Below, piece by piece: positions 8,538-18,083 of a stretch of 37,520 nt of DNA. The stretch is from contig JAOAPG010000149.1 in NCBI GenBank assembly GCA_025462785.1, positions 1-37,520 on the forward strand, read 5' to 3'. The position numbers were made by a program, and so were the translations under genes. The DNA is from Acidobacteriaceae bacterium. Lineage in GTDB: Bacteria > Acidobacteriota > Terriglobia > Terriglobales > Acidobacteriaceae. Below the pieces are notes generated by a model that was not told where the DNA came from, made no database searches, and saw only the letters and a list, made by a program, of their open reading frames with translations. Within the stretch, counting starts at the first letter, position 1, and each line of letters begins with the position of its first letter.

Positions 8538-10313
8538 TTGAGTAAAGCACAAATGGCCGCCTCCCAGACTGATATAGAATCCAGAGTAGATCCCCTTCTT
8601 TTAGAAGTGGCCGACGTGGTCAATACCACGCTCGATCTTGATACGACCCTGCGCCGGGTTGCCGAGCTCGTCCGTAAGGTCATCGATTACGAGATTTTTG
8701 CCATTCTTTTGCTCAATGAAAAAACTCAGGAGTTGCGTTTTCGTTTCAGCCTTGGCCACACTCACGAAGTAGCCGACCGTCTACGTATCAAAGTAGGTGA
8801 AGGAGTTACGGGATTGGCCGCGCAACGACGCGAGGCTGTTCTTATCAGCGACGTTTCAACCGATTCTCAGTATATTTCTGCCGTCCCAAATGTACGGTCG
8901 GAGCTGGCTGTCCCTCTCATTGTCAAGAACCGTGTCATCGGCGTCATCGATATCGAGTCGCAAAAGGCGAATCACTTCACCGAAGAACACAAACGGCTGC
9001 TAACTCTGATCGGCTCGCGCATGGCCGTGGGGATCGAGAATGCTCGTCTTTACACCCGCACGACCCGGCAAGCCCGCACGCTGCTTCTGTTGAACGAGAT
9101 TGCACGCGAACTGACGTCCATTCTGAATTTGGATGAACTGCTCAAGCGAATTGCCGAACTGCTGAGCCGGCTGATTGATTACCAGATGTTCAGCATCCTG
9201 CTCCTGGACTCAACCGGAGATAAGTTGCAGCATCGATTTTCGCAACGGTTCCAGGAAAACATCCAGCTTAAGCACGACATACCTCTCGGCCGCGGTGTCG
9301 TCGGACATGCCGTTCAGCACAAGCACGCTGTCCTCGTCCCGGATGTCAGCAAAGACTCTCGTTACATCGAGGTCAATCCCGAAACTCGGTCGGAGCTAGC
9401 GGTTCCATTAATCTACAAAGACAAAGTCATCGGCGTTTTGGATTTGGAACATACGCGCCGCGGATTCTTTACCGAAGATCACCAGCGGACCGTGACCACC
9501 CTGGCAGCACAGGTTGCAATTGCAATCGAGAACGCTCAGCTCTATGAAGAGATTGCGCGCCAGGAGCGACGTCTTGAACGCGATCTGGCATTAGCTCGCG
9601 AATTGCAGTTTCGCTTGCTTCCGCAATCACGGCCGAAGCTCGCCAACCTCGAAATTGCCGCGAAGTTTGTTCCTGCCAGGGCAATCGGTGGCGACTTGTA
9701 CGATTTTGTGAGCTATTCGCAGTCGCGCACCGCCCTCGTAATAGGAGATGTCAGTGGCAAGGGTGCACCAGCTGCAATCTACGCGGCGTTAGTCGGCGGA
9801 ATTCTGCGATCACATGCTCCCATTGAACCCGGGCCAGCGGAAATGCTTTCCGCAGTCAATTATTCGCTCGGGGAACGCCGCATCGAAGGTCAGTTCGTGT
9901 CGTTGATCTACGCCGTGTGGAACGATCAGGAACGTACGCTGGAAGTGTCGAACTCAGGGCTTCCCCGCCCCATCCACTGCCGCGATGGAAGAATAAAAAT
10001 CATCGAAGCGACGGGCCTGCCGCTCGGTCTGTTTGAAGAGGCGGATTACGACGAGTTTACGATTCAGGCCAAGCCAGGTGACGTATTCGTTTTTTTCAGC
10101 GACGGCATTCTGGATGCGAGTAATCGAGCCGGAGAATTATTTGGCCGTGCGCAAGTTGAGAAGATCGTTTCCGAGTGCTCAGAGAATTCAGCCGAATCCA
10201 TAGTCACTTCACTTTTCAAAGCGGTGGCAGAGTACGCTGCCGGCATGGAGCCTTTTGACGATCAGACAGTGGTGGCGATCAAAGTGAAAGGCAGTTCCGG
10301 AAAACGCAAGTGA
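8538..10313 (+). CDS. Dual-GAF SpoIIE/RsbU-type protein phosphatase
   Basis: Two similar GAF-like halves followed by ERDLALARELQFRLLPQ...IGGDLYDFV...VIGDVSGKGAPAAIYAAL...FFSDGILDASN (PP2C SpoIIE). Confidence 0.92.
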   Translation: MSKAQMAASQTDIESRVDPLLLEVADVVNTTLDLDTTLRRVAELVRKVIDYEIFAILLLNEKTQELRFRFSLGHTHEVADRLRIKVGEGVTGLAAQRREAVLISDVSTDSQYISAVPNVRSELAVPLIVKNRVIGVIDIESQKANHFTEEHKRLLTLIGSRMAVGIENARLYTRTTRQARTLLLLNEIARELTSILNLDELLKRIAELLSRLIDYQMFSILLLDSTGDKLQHRFSQRFQENIQLKHDIPLGRGVVGHAVQHKHAVLVPDVSKDSRYIEVNPETRSELAVPLIYKDKVIGVLDLEHTRRGFFTEDHQRTVTTLAAQVAIAIENAQLYEEIARQERRLERDLALARELQFRLLPQSRPKLANLEIAAKFVPARAIGGDLYDFVSYSQSRTALVIGDVSGKGAPAAIYAALVGGILRSHAPIEPGPAEMLSAVNYSLGERRIEGQFVSLIYAVWNDQERTLEVSNSGLPRPIHCRDGRIKIIEATGLPLGLFEEADYDEFTIQAKPGDVFVFFSDGILDASNRAGELFGRAQVEKIVSECSENSAESIVTSLFKAVAEYAAGMEPFDDQTVVAIKVKGSSGKRK

Positions 10314-11626
10314 AACAACCACCGCGGCCAAACGGCCGACCACCCGCTTTCACCTACCAACCTAGCAGCAAGAAATCAGTTGGCCACATAGATTCGTCCT
10401 TGCACGGCGACCAGGTTGCGCTGTCATTACTTGCGAAACGCTATGGCACGCCGCTGTACGTCTACTCTGCATCCAGCATTCGCCAACGCGCAGCAGCCTT
10501 TGAGTCCGCGTTTCGCAAAGTTCCCCACACGATTTGCTATTCGGTAAAAGCGAACTCGAACCTGGCTATCTTGCGCATGCTGGCAAAAGCAGGCTACGGA
10601 TTCGACGTGGTCTCCGGGGGAGAACTCGAACGCGTTCTGCACGCAGATAAGGGGGCAGCCAAGAAGGTCGTATTCTCCGGAGTCGGGAAAACCCGAGAAG
10701 AAATGAAGGCGGCTCTGAAAGCCGGAAGTCTTCTTTTCAATGTAGAAAGCGCATCGGAGTTGCGAGCGCTTGCCGAGTGCGCGGCCCAAGCACGAAAAAT
10801 TGCGCCAGTGGCGATGCGTGTGAATCCAGATGTTTCTGCCAAAACTCACCCTTACATTTCTACTGGCCTGCACAAACATAAATTTGGTATCCCGATCAGC
10901 GAAGCTCGATATCTGTATGCAGAGGCTGCAAAATCAAAGCATCTGAAGGTCGCTGGAGTGAGTGTTCACATCGGATCGCAGATCACGGATGTGCAGCCGT
11001 TCTCCGAGGCAATGCAGCGCGTCGCGGCTTTAGTGCGCGACCTTAGAGCAGACGGACACAAGATCAATTACATCGACGCTGGCGGAGGACTGGGAATATC
11101 TTACGATCACGACGATAGGTCCGACTTCGCCGACAAAGTTGGTGGATATGCGGAAGCACTCTTGCGTCCCTTGCGAGGTTTGAAGCTACATCTGCTCCTT
11201 GAACCGGGGCGCTCGATCATCGGACCTGCTGGAGCCTTACTCACCCGAGTGTTGTACAAGAAAACAAACGGTGGAAAGAAGTTCCTCGTGGTGGACGCAG
11301 GCATGACCGAATTAATCCGGCCATCACTCTATCAAGCGCATCACCAGATCATCCCAGTCACCAGTTCAGATTCAGCGAAACAAGAGGTAGTGGATGTAGT
11401 CGGGCCGGTCTGCGAAACGGGGGACTTCTTCGCCCGAGATCGTCAAATGCCAGAAGTCGAAGAGGGAGAACTGCTAGCCATTCTGGACGCGGGCGCGTAC
11501 GGAATGGTTTTAGCGTCAAACTACAACACGCGACCAAGGCCCGCGGAAGTGCTGGTGGATGGAAAGTCGTCCAAACTGATCCGGCGGCGAGAAACGATTG
11601 GCGATTTAATGCGAAACGAGATTTGA
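10310..11626 (+). CDS. lysA: Diaminopimelate decarboxylase
   Basis: YGTPLYVYSASSIRQR, CYSVKANSNLAILR, HIGSQITDVQPF, INYIDAGGGLGISY, EPGRSIIGPAG, GPVCETGDFFARDR; PLP fold III decarboxylase. Confidence 0.95.
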   Translation: MKQPPRPNGRPPAFTYQPSSKKSVGHIDSSLHGDQVALSLLAKRYGTPLYVYSASSIRQRAAAFESAFRKVPHTICYSVKANSNLAILRMLAKAGYGFDVVSGGELERVLHADKGAAKKVVFSGVGKTREEMKAALKAGSLLFNVESASELRALAECAAQARKIAPVAMRVNPDVSAKTHPYISTGLHKHKFGIPISEARYLYAEAAKSKHLKVAGVSVHIGSQITDVQPFSEAMQRVAALVRDLRADGHKINYIDAGGGLGISYDHDDRSDFADKVGGYAEALLRPLRGLKLHLLLEPGRSIIGPAGALLTRVLYKKTNGGKKFLVVDAGMTELIRPSLYQAHHQIIPVTSSDSAKQEVVDVVGPVCETGDFFARDRQMPEVEEGELLAILDAGAYGMVLASNYNTRPRPAEVLVDGKSSKLIRRRETIGDLMRNEI

Positions 11627-11656
11627 TTTAGACTCGCGATTTAATGTGTCACTGGA

Positions 11657-12550
11657 CTAGCGCTGCCCCCACTTCATCTTGCTGCGAAGAACATCGAAGA
11701 ATGTCCCGCTAAAATGCAGCAATTTCACATGGTATTCGGACTTGCGGCAGCAGACTCGATCGCCGTCCATCATAGGCATACCGAGTTGCCCATCCACGCT
11801 CAGATATGCTTCGTCGGTGCCGGTCTTCGCCACTATCTCAATCTCCGCAGTATCGCGAACCACCAACGGACGATGAGTGAGCGAATGCGCCGAAACCGGC
11901 GTAATCACAAAAGCATGGACGTCTGGCATCACGAGTGGCCCTCCAGCGGCTAGGGAATACGCTGTCGAGCCTGTCGGTGTCGAGACAATCAAGCTGTCGG
12001 CTTGATAGCTGGACACAAAAACGCGATCAACATAAACATCACAATGATTCAGACGAGCAATCGTGCTCTTGCCGACAACCACATCATTCAGGGCATCATA
12101 CTGCGCAACACACGTGCTGTCGCGGAAAACCTCGCAATGCACCATCGAACGCACATCTACTTCACAGCGATTTTCCTCAATCGCCTGCAGAGTGGGATAC
12201 AGGTCTTCCACGGGCACTTCCGTCAGGAACCCCAGTGAACCCAGGTTAATCCCCAACACCGGAATACCAGCCTTCGCCACCGCACGGGATGCGGCAAGCA
12301 GCGTGCCGTCGCCTCCAAGAACGACTACGAAATTCAGGGGGCGCGAGGCCATCTCGTGACGGTCAATAATCTCCAGACCTTTTGCATACGGAGCAGTTTC
12401 AGGGTCGGCTACGATATGGTAATGATGACGACGGAACCACTCAATCAAATCGGGCACAATGCCAGACAGCTCCAGCTTCCCTGGTTTGGAAATAATTGCG
12501 ACAGATTTCTTTTCGGCAGATGCGGTATACCCGGTATCGGTAATGGCCAT
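11657..12550 (-). CDS. nadK: NAD kinase
   Basis: VVVLGGDGTLLAASRAVA, GINLGSLGFLTEV, VSTPTGSTAYSLAAGGPLV. Confidence 0.95.
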   Translation of the reverse strand: MAITDTGYTASAEKKSVAIISKPGKLELSGIVPDLIEWFRRHHYHIVADPETAPYAKGLEIIDRHEMASRPLNFVVVLGGDGTLLAASRAVAKAGIPVLGINLGSLGFLTEVPVEDLYPTLQAIEENRCEVDVRSMVHCEVFRDSTCVAQYDALNDVVVGKSTIARLNHCDVYVDRVFVSSYQADSLIVSTPTGSTAYSLAAGGPLVMPDVHAFVITPVSAHSLTHRPLVVRDTAEIEIVAKTGTDEAYLSVDGQLGMPMMDGDRVCCRKSEYHVKLLHFSGTFFDVLRSKMKWGQR

Positions 12551-12592
12551 AGGAAAGTGAAAATGGAATTGTACAGAAGTTTGCTGGAAAGC

Positions 12593-13360
12593 TCAGAACA
12601 TCCCGTGCAGCAGAAACTCGCGGTTTCCTTCCGCGCCCAAGATTGGAGATTCGATCACGTCTGTGCTGAGACAACCTAGGGCGCGTAAACTCTCCCGAAC
12701 TTTTTCGACAGCCCCCAACTGCGCCGCTTTGTCGCGCACAATACCGCCCTTGCCTACAAACTCACGCCCTACTTCGAATTGTGGCTTTACCAGCACTACT
12801 ATTTGCCGACCTCGCCGCTCGGCTTGCGATTCTGGAAAAGCTGACGAAATGACAGCAGGTAGCACCAGGGTTGCTGAGATGAACGAAACGTCCATGACAA
12901 TAAGATCAATAAGCTCGCCAAGCTGATCGCGCGTGAGATAACGTGCGTTCGTCTTTTCTAAAAGCCGTACTCTGGGGTCCTGCCGCAGACAGAAATCAAT
13001 CTGGCCATGCCCGGTGTCGACGGCAGTGACGTGCGCTGCACCGCTTTGCAGAAGACAATCAGTGAAGCCTCCGGTAGAAGTGCCGACATCAAGGCATTTC
13101 TTGCCTGTCACGTCGATGTGCCAGTGGTCCAGCGCCCTTTCTAGCTTCAGTCCTCCGCGACTCACGAACTTTAAATCCGCACCCAGAAGTTTTATGCTGG
13201 CTTCTGAATCGACCGCCGCTCCAGACTTTTCAACCTTCTGGCCGTCAACCAAAATTTTGCCCGCAATTATGAGAGCTTGCGCTCGTTCACGTGAGGTCAC
13301 AATACCGCGTTCGAGAAGCAACTTGTCGAGTCTGATCTTCAATGCATTCTTTGCAACCAC
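12593..13360 (-). CDS. tlyA: TlyA-family S4-domain rRNA methyltransferase (hemolysin A family)
   Basis: S4-like N-terminus (IRLDKLLLERGIVTSRERAQALIIAGKILVDGQ), KCLDVGTSTGGFTDCLLQSGA, LIVMDVSFIS, VVLVKPQFEVGRE. Confidence 0.93.
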   Translation of the reverse strand: MVAKNALKIRLDKLLLERGIVTSRERAQALIIAGKILVDGQKVEKSGAAVDSEASIKLLGADLKFVSRGGLKLERALDHWHIDVTGKKCLDVGTSTGGFTDCLLQSGAAHVTAVDTGHGQIDFCLRQDPRVRLLEKTNARYLTRDQLGELIDLIVMDVSFISATLVLPAVISSAFPESQAERRGRQIVVLVKPQFEVGREFVGKGGIVRDKAAQLGAVEKVRESLRALGCLSTDVIESPILGAEGNREFLLHGMF

Positions 13361-13570
13361 TTGCAGTCCTCTATACGGCCTAGCACCAACGTGCTAGCAC
13401 TCTACTTTGTGCAAGGTGTAAAAGCATCTCTGCTGGAGTTACTTACGGAGATACTACCCGGCTTTTCCACAAACTTATGCACTAGAGTGTTGAAAACTTT
13501 GGAATGACTCAGGAAGAAGTTCCGCTAACCTCGAAACCAAGGAGCTCGAACGGAATTCACTAACAAGAAA

Positions 13571-13590
13571 AGCCGCCTCGCAAGGCGGCT
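13571..13590 (-). terminator. Rho-independent terminator downstream of yebC
   Basis: AGCCGCCT-CGCA-AGGCGGCT perfect 8-bp stem; on the minus strand followed by TTTCTTGTTA; 24 bp past the yebC stop. Confidence 0.85.
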
Positions 13591-13613
13591 TGAGTGTGAG
13601 ACTCTGCGTAGAG

Positions 13614-14363
13614 TTATCCCGCGACTTCCTCCAGCAATTTCTGATCAATGTCGAAATTGGAATGCACGTTCTGCACGTCGTCCTGATCTTCGAGTGCTTC
13701 CATGAGACGGATCATCGTATTTGCTGCCTGTCCTTCCAGCTTAATGTAATTCTGCGGAACCATAGCCACGCTTGAAGATACCGGCTCGATCCCAGCCTTC
13801 TTGACTGCCTCCAGCACAGTCTCGTATGCCGATGGCTCAGTCAGGACTTCCCAGTTCTCACCATCGTCGTTCAAGTCTTCGGCTCCGGCCTCGAGAACTA
13901 AGGCCATCAAATCATCTTCCTTGGCTGCTGATTTCGGAACTGAGATGCTTCCCTTCTTGTGGAACATCCATGAAACCGCGCCCGCTTCCGCCATATTCCC
14001 GCCGTTTTTTCCGAACGCATGACGAATCTCGCTAACTGTGCGATTGCGATTGTCGGTGCTGATGTCGACAAGAACTGCCGCTCCGCCGGGACCATAACCT
14101 TCCAAAACAAATTCTTCATAGGACACGCCCGGTAATTCGCCCGTACCCCGCTGAATTGCGCGCTTAATGTTGTCCTGCGGCATGTTCTCGGCTTTTGCAG
14201 CAGCGATGGCACCACGCAGCCGTGGGTTAGCGTCTGGATCGCCGCCTCCGTTCTTTGCAGCAATCGTGATTTCCTTGATAAGACGGGTGAAAATCTTCCC
14301 GCGCTTGGCATCCAGCGCCCCCTTCTTATGCTTGATTGTGGCCCATTTTGAGTGGCCGGACAT
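13614..14363 (-). CDS. yebC: YebC/PmpR-family regulatory protein
   Basis: [43 protein letters not shown]...[23 protein letters not shown]. Confidence 0.96.
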   Translation of the reverse strand: MSGHSKWATIKHKKGALDAKRGKIFTRLIKEITIAAKNGGGDPDANPRLRGAIAAAKAENMPQDNIKRAIQRGTGELPGVSYEEFVLEGYGPGGAAVLVDISTDNRNRTVSEIRHAFGKNGGNMAEAGAVSWMFHKKGSISVPKSAAKEDDLMALVLEAGAEDLNDDGENWEVLTEPSAYETVLEAVKKAGIEPVSSSVAMVPQNYIKLEGQAANTMIRLMEALEDQDDVQNVHSNFDIDQKLLEEVAG

Positions 14364-14509
14364 GACGATACCTCGTATGAAATCAACTGGATTGGCGTTG
14401 CTATCTAAGTGACGAAATCAACGCGGACAACCTGAAATTATAGCACGCGTTACTAAACCCAAGACTCGGACCATGGTCATAAGCAAATCGAAATTGCGAT
14501 CTAAAACGT

Positions 14510-14977
14510 TTACGGAATCTGCTCTTTGGTCTTGGATCGATATGCGAAAATCACCGCCAGCAAAGGCGGCGCCAGCAGGACTCCCCAGAACGGCAACGTG
14601 AATCCAAATACTATTGGCGTTAAGATTGACGCCCAGACCGGCACCTTCGATGTTCGTTTCATGATCATCGGCTGAAGCACAAATCCGTCGATCACCGCGA
14701 TTGCCGCATAAAGGATCAGAACATAGGCCGGATGTTGCCAATCCCTCCAGTGAGCGGTTGCCGCGAGAACCGGACCAATCAATCCCAGCACTGGGCCAAG
14801 ATGGGGAACAAATTGCAAGATCGCAGCCAGAAACGCCCAGAGCGGTGCCCATGGAACTTTCAGAACATAGAGCCCGACCCACCACAGAATTCCAACAGAA
14901 CACGAATCCAACAGTTGGGCAATGAACCAACTCTTGAGCGCTCTGCCCGTGAGGCGTAGATGTTCTCCGAATTTCAA
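14510..14977 (-). pseudogene. AI-2E-type (PerM family) transporter, C-terminal half only
   Basis: 155 aa: LPWAPLWAF-like region VPWAPLWAFLAAILQFVPHLGPVLGLIGPVLAA...IDGFVLQPMIMKRTSKVPVWASILTPIVFGFTLPFWGVLLAPPLLAVI resembles the C-terminal part of the family (~350 aa). In-frame TAA lies shortly upstream of the TTG start. Confidence 0.65.
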
Positions 14978-15074
14978 TCTTTTATGTTGACCCCTTTAGT
15001 TCGTTAGCAGCCGTGTCGAGTCGGACGAGCTGATTTCAACATGTTAAAATGAATCATCTCCAAGAGGAAAACTG

Positions 15075-15770
15075 ATGAAATTTGGCGTCATCATCTTCCC
15101 CGGATCGAATTGCGATCACGACGCGTACTGGACTATCCAGCAAGTTGCAAAACAGCCGGTTACGTTTCTATGGCATGACTCGCATGACCTACAGAACTGC
15201 GATGCCGTTATCGTGCCTGGCGGATTTGCGTATGGTGATTATCTTCGCACCGGCGCTATCGCGAAGTTTTCCCCGGTGATGGAATCGGTTCGCAAGTTTG
15301 CTGCGAACGGGGGACTAGTCCTCGGGATCTGCAATGGCTTTCAGATTCTTTGCGAATCAGGGCTACTACCCGGCGCGCTGATGCGCAACGTCGGCCTGAA
15401 ATATATTTGTAAGCCGGTGCATGTGCGCGTCGAGAACACCGATACTCCGTTTACTAATTCCTGTCGTGAGGGGGACGTTCTCACAATCCCCGTAGGTCAT
15501 ATGGAGGGGAATTATTTTTGCGATGACGCAACTCTCCAGGAGTTACGCCGCGATAAACGCATCGTGTTTCGTTATGCGGACCAAAGTGGTGAAGTTAGCC
15601 AAGCGGCTAATCCTAACGGATCACTGGACAGTATCGCTGGCATCTGTAACCCCGGCCGCAATGTCCTTGGGATGATGCCCCACCCGGAACGTGCTAGCGA
15701 GCCGGAGCTAGGCTGCGTCGAGGGATTTAAGATTTTCGAGTCGTTGGTCGGAGCCATGGCGAACAAGTAA
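15075..15770 (+). CDS. purQ: Phosphoribosylformylglycinamidine synthase subunit PurQ
   Basis: [74 protein letters not shown]. Confidence 0.97.
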   Translation: MKFGVIIFPGSNCDHDAYWTIQQVAKQPVTFLWHDSHDLQNCDAVIVPGGFAYGDYLRTGAIAKFSPVMESVRKFAANGGLVLGICNGFQILCESGLLPGALMRNVGLKYICKPVHVRVENTDTPFTNSCREGDVLTIPVGHMEGNYFCDDATLQELRRDKRIVFRYADQSGEVSQAANPNGSLDSIAGICNPGRNVLGMMPHPERASEPELGCVEGFKIFESLVGAMANK

Positions 15771-15940
15771 GCACTTCGTAAGAGTTAAGCGACGTGTTGC
15801 AATCCCTCAACCCGCCACCGCTCGCGAAATAATTCTTGTTTATCCACAGCCTTACGTTTGTTATTGTGGTCTCCCCCTTCGCATTTAACGTCGACTGCAA
15901 GCGCGTGGATTAGTGTGTCTTACTAGGAGGTCCCACGTAG

Positions 15941-17032
15941 ATGTCCACAGCCAAAGTAGCCGGGGTTCTTTCTCAACACGTACTTTCTGACGAAAACGTT
16001 TTGAGCACCGCAGAACGGGACCTCATCTCACGTCTTATAGCCCGAGCCAGGATTTCTGCACAAACCAACGACCGTCCATTGCCTCAGTCAATTGCCCGGC
16101 TTGCGGGAGAGATCATTGCAGAGCGAATGTATAAGAATCTGGGTGCAGACATAGAACGCCTGCTACTGGAGCTCGACTCTGAATTCTCCGATCTAAGTAT
16201 TCCAATCCAAGTAGGTGCCGGTTCACCTCCTTCACCTTCTCCGATGCAAGTACCGCGCAATCCCGGCCCTACACCCCCAGCAATTAGCTCCGTCGTGCGT
16301 ATGGGACCGGGTTCACCTACCCCGACCCCACCCGTGCAAGTGCCGCGCACGCCTGGCCCGAATCCGGGCGCGTCGACTGCCATGAATTTCGAAGGAAGGA
16401 GGCCAAGCACAAGGGACCTCCCCGAGGTTTTAACCGCACAATGCGTCCTCTTTGAGGAATTTCTTGCACCGGAAGAGTTGAACAACTTGATGCAGGACAC
16501 TTTTCAACGGGAAATGGACTTTGAAATCAGCGAAGTTATTTCTCCCGGGCTCACGGCTGGAGCCGTCGATTTCGAGTGTAGGCGATCGCGCGTCCTTATG
16601 GACGCGGGCGCGCATCGCGATGTGATCCTCAATCGGATACAAAGCTGTTTAGCAAGGGTGGTGGAAAAGCTCGGGTTACAGCCGTTTTCTCCCACACACG
16701 CAGAAGTCCAGATTACCGCCAGTAATCACGGAGATTATTTCCGCTGCCATAGCGATAACGGTCATGAAAACCTCAACTCGCGAGAGCTTACCTTCGTCTA
16801 CTTCTTTCATAGGGAACCAAAGAGGTTTCAGGGGGGCGAATTGCGGCTATACGATTCGCGATGGGAGAACGGAGCTTACGTAGCCACCGAGAATTATCGT
16901 GCTATTATGCCTCGACAAAACCAGATCGTTCTGTTTCCCAGTTCATTGCTGCATGAGATTACACCGATAGATAGCTCTGCGAAGGCATTCGCGGACAGCC
17001 GCTTCACGGTGAACGGATGGCTTCATCGCTAG
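15941..17032 (+). CDS. 2OG-Fe(II) oxygenase (prolyl 4-hydroxylase-like) with N-terminal extension and duplicated Pro-rich linker
   Basis: C-terminal YFRCHSDNGHE (HxD), FQGGELRLYDS, IVLFPSSLLHEITPI (distal His), RFTVNGW (Arg). AGGAGG SD at 15926-15931. Pro-rich region 16214-16366. Confidence 0.82.
   Translation: MSTAKVAGVLSQHVLSDENVLSTAERDLISRLIARARISAQTNDRPLPQSIARLAGEIIAERMYKNLGADIERLLLELDSEFSDLSIPIQVGAGSPPSPSPMQVPRNPGPTPPAISSVVRMGPGSPTPTPPVQVPRTPGPNPGASTAMNFEGRRPSTRDLPEVLTAQCVLFEEFLAPEELNNLMQDTFQREMDFEISEVISPGLTAGAVDFECRRSRVLMDAGAHRDVILNRIQSCLARVVEKLGLQPFSPTHAEVQITASNHGDYFRCHSDNGHENLNSRELTFVYFFHREPKRFQGGELRLYDSRWENGAYVATENYRAIMPRQNQIVLFPSSLLHEITPIDSSAKAFADSRFTVNGWLHR
16214..16366 (+). repeat. 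Duplicated proline-rich coding module, 90-bp period
   Basis: GAGSPPSPSPMQVPRNPGPTP (16214-16276) and GPGSPTPTPPVQVPRTPGPNP (16304-16366). Confidence 0.8.
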
Positions 17033-18042
17033 ATCTTGGAATTGGCTATGGGTCTGCCACAGATTTTATGGCGGACCACACTAACTTCCCCGAGCGGCTT
17101 TTTTATTGCCGCCTGGACGAACAGCCGGATCACCTCGTTCCGGAACGCTACCTCCAGGACGAGCCACGGGAGGATTCGGCTGAGCGTCCGCTCTTTGTAA
17201 ATCCTCAATTTCAGTTCGCTCGAAATGGATTGCCAGATTCGCTGCAGCACCTCGCTCCATCGTTGGACAATTTTGACCTTCGAGGAGACGTTATCTGGAT
17301 CAAAGCGATCGGCAGCCGGGCTGCCCTTCCCTTCTGGGTAGAACCTGAATTTATGTCAATAATGGCGGGAATGCGCCCGGGCAATCAAGCTCCAACCGCG
17401 CTCTCCCCCGAACGCAGGCGAGTCCTCGCGATGGCAGGGGTACTGGTTCCGCCCGATTACGACTCAGCGAGGCGAAGGCACTGGGAGACTGACATCGAGC
17501 TTTGTGCAACGAAATTCTCTCAGCGAAAATATGTCCCCATCGGTCGCCTTATCCATCCTTTTCACATCTCGGCCCTGCGTCGTTATTATCGACTACTGAT
17601 CCGTCGGGGCAGGCTGAAATTAGGAGACTCTCAAACAGCACGCCGATATGGCGCACAGAACGAAAGCGTGTCGCGGTTTTTTCATCAACAACTAACACCA
17701 ACCGTAAGCGCGATCGTCGGGCAGCCGGTGAAGCCGTCTTATACCTATCTCGGTTCTTACCAGAGCGGGGCCAACCTCGAGATTCATACTGACCGCGAAC
17801 AATGTGAATTCAGCATCACCTTTTGCTTAGATTTTTCCCCTGAACCGCGTCACGAAACGCCTTGGCCTATACATCTGCACACCAGCAAAGGAAAAGCGAC
17901 CGTCTTTCAGGGCCTCGGCGACTCGCTAATCTATTGTGGTGGAGAAATCCCGCACTCCCGAGACGTTTTGCCCCCAGGCTATACATCTACCTCGATTTTC
18001 TTCCACTATGTGCGAGAAAGCTTCCAAGGGAGACTGGACTAG
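17017..18042 (+). CDS. Putative second 2OG-Fe(II) oxygenase-like protein with uncharacterised N-terminal region
   Basis: C-terminal LEIHTDREQCEFSITFCLDF (HxD-like) and GDSLIYCGGEIPHSRDVLPPGYTSTSIFFHYV (distal His); overlaps preceding gene by 16 bp. Alternative ATG at 17068. Confidence 0.6.
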   Translation: MASSLDLGIGYGSATDFMADHTNFPERLFYCRLDEQPDHLVPERYLQDEPREDSAERPLFVNPQFQFARNGLPDSLQHLAPSLDNFDLRGDVIWIKAIGSRAALPFWVEPEFMSIMAGMRPGNQAPTALSPERRRVLAMAGVLVPPDYDSARRRHWETDIELCATKFSQRKYVPIGRLIHPFHISALRRYYRLLIRRGRLKLGDSQTARRYGAQNESVSRFFHQQLTPTVSAIVGQPVKPSYTYLGSYQSGANLEIHTDREQCEFSITFCLDFSPEPRHETPWPIHLHTSKGKATVFQGLGDSLIYCGGEIPHSRDVLPPGYTSTSIFFHYVRESFQGRLD

Positions 18043-18083
18043 AGCGGGAGCCGGCTGAATTTGATTAACTAGTCAACCAACAT

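Noticed and set aside
15840-15848. Perfect DnaA-box-like TTATCCACA
   Set aside because: Single 9-mer; a chance occurrence in 37.5 kb on two strands is quite plausible and there is no cluster or AT-rich unwinding element.
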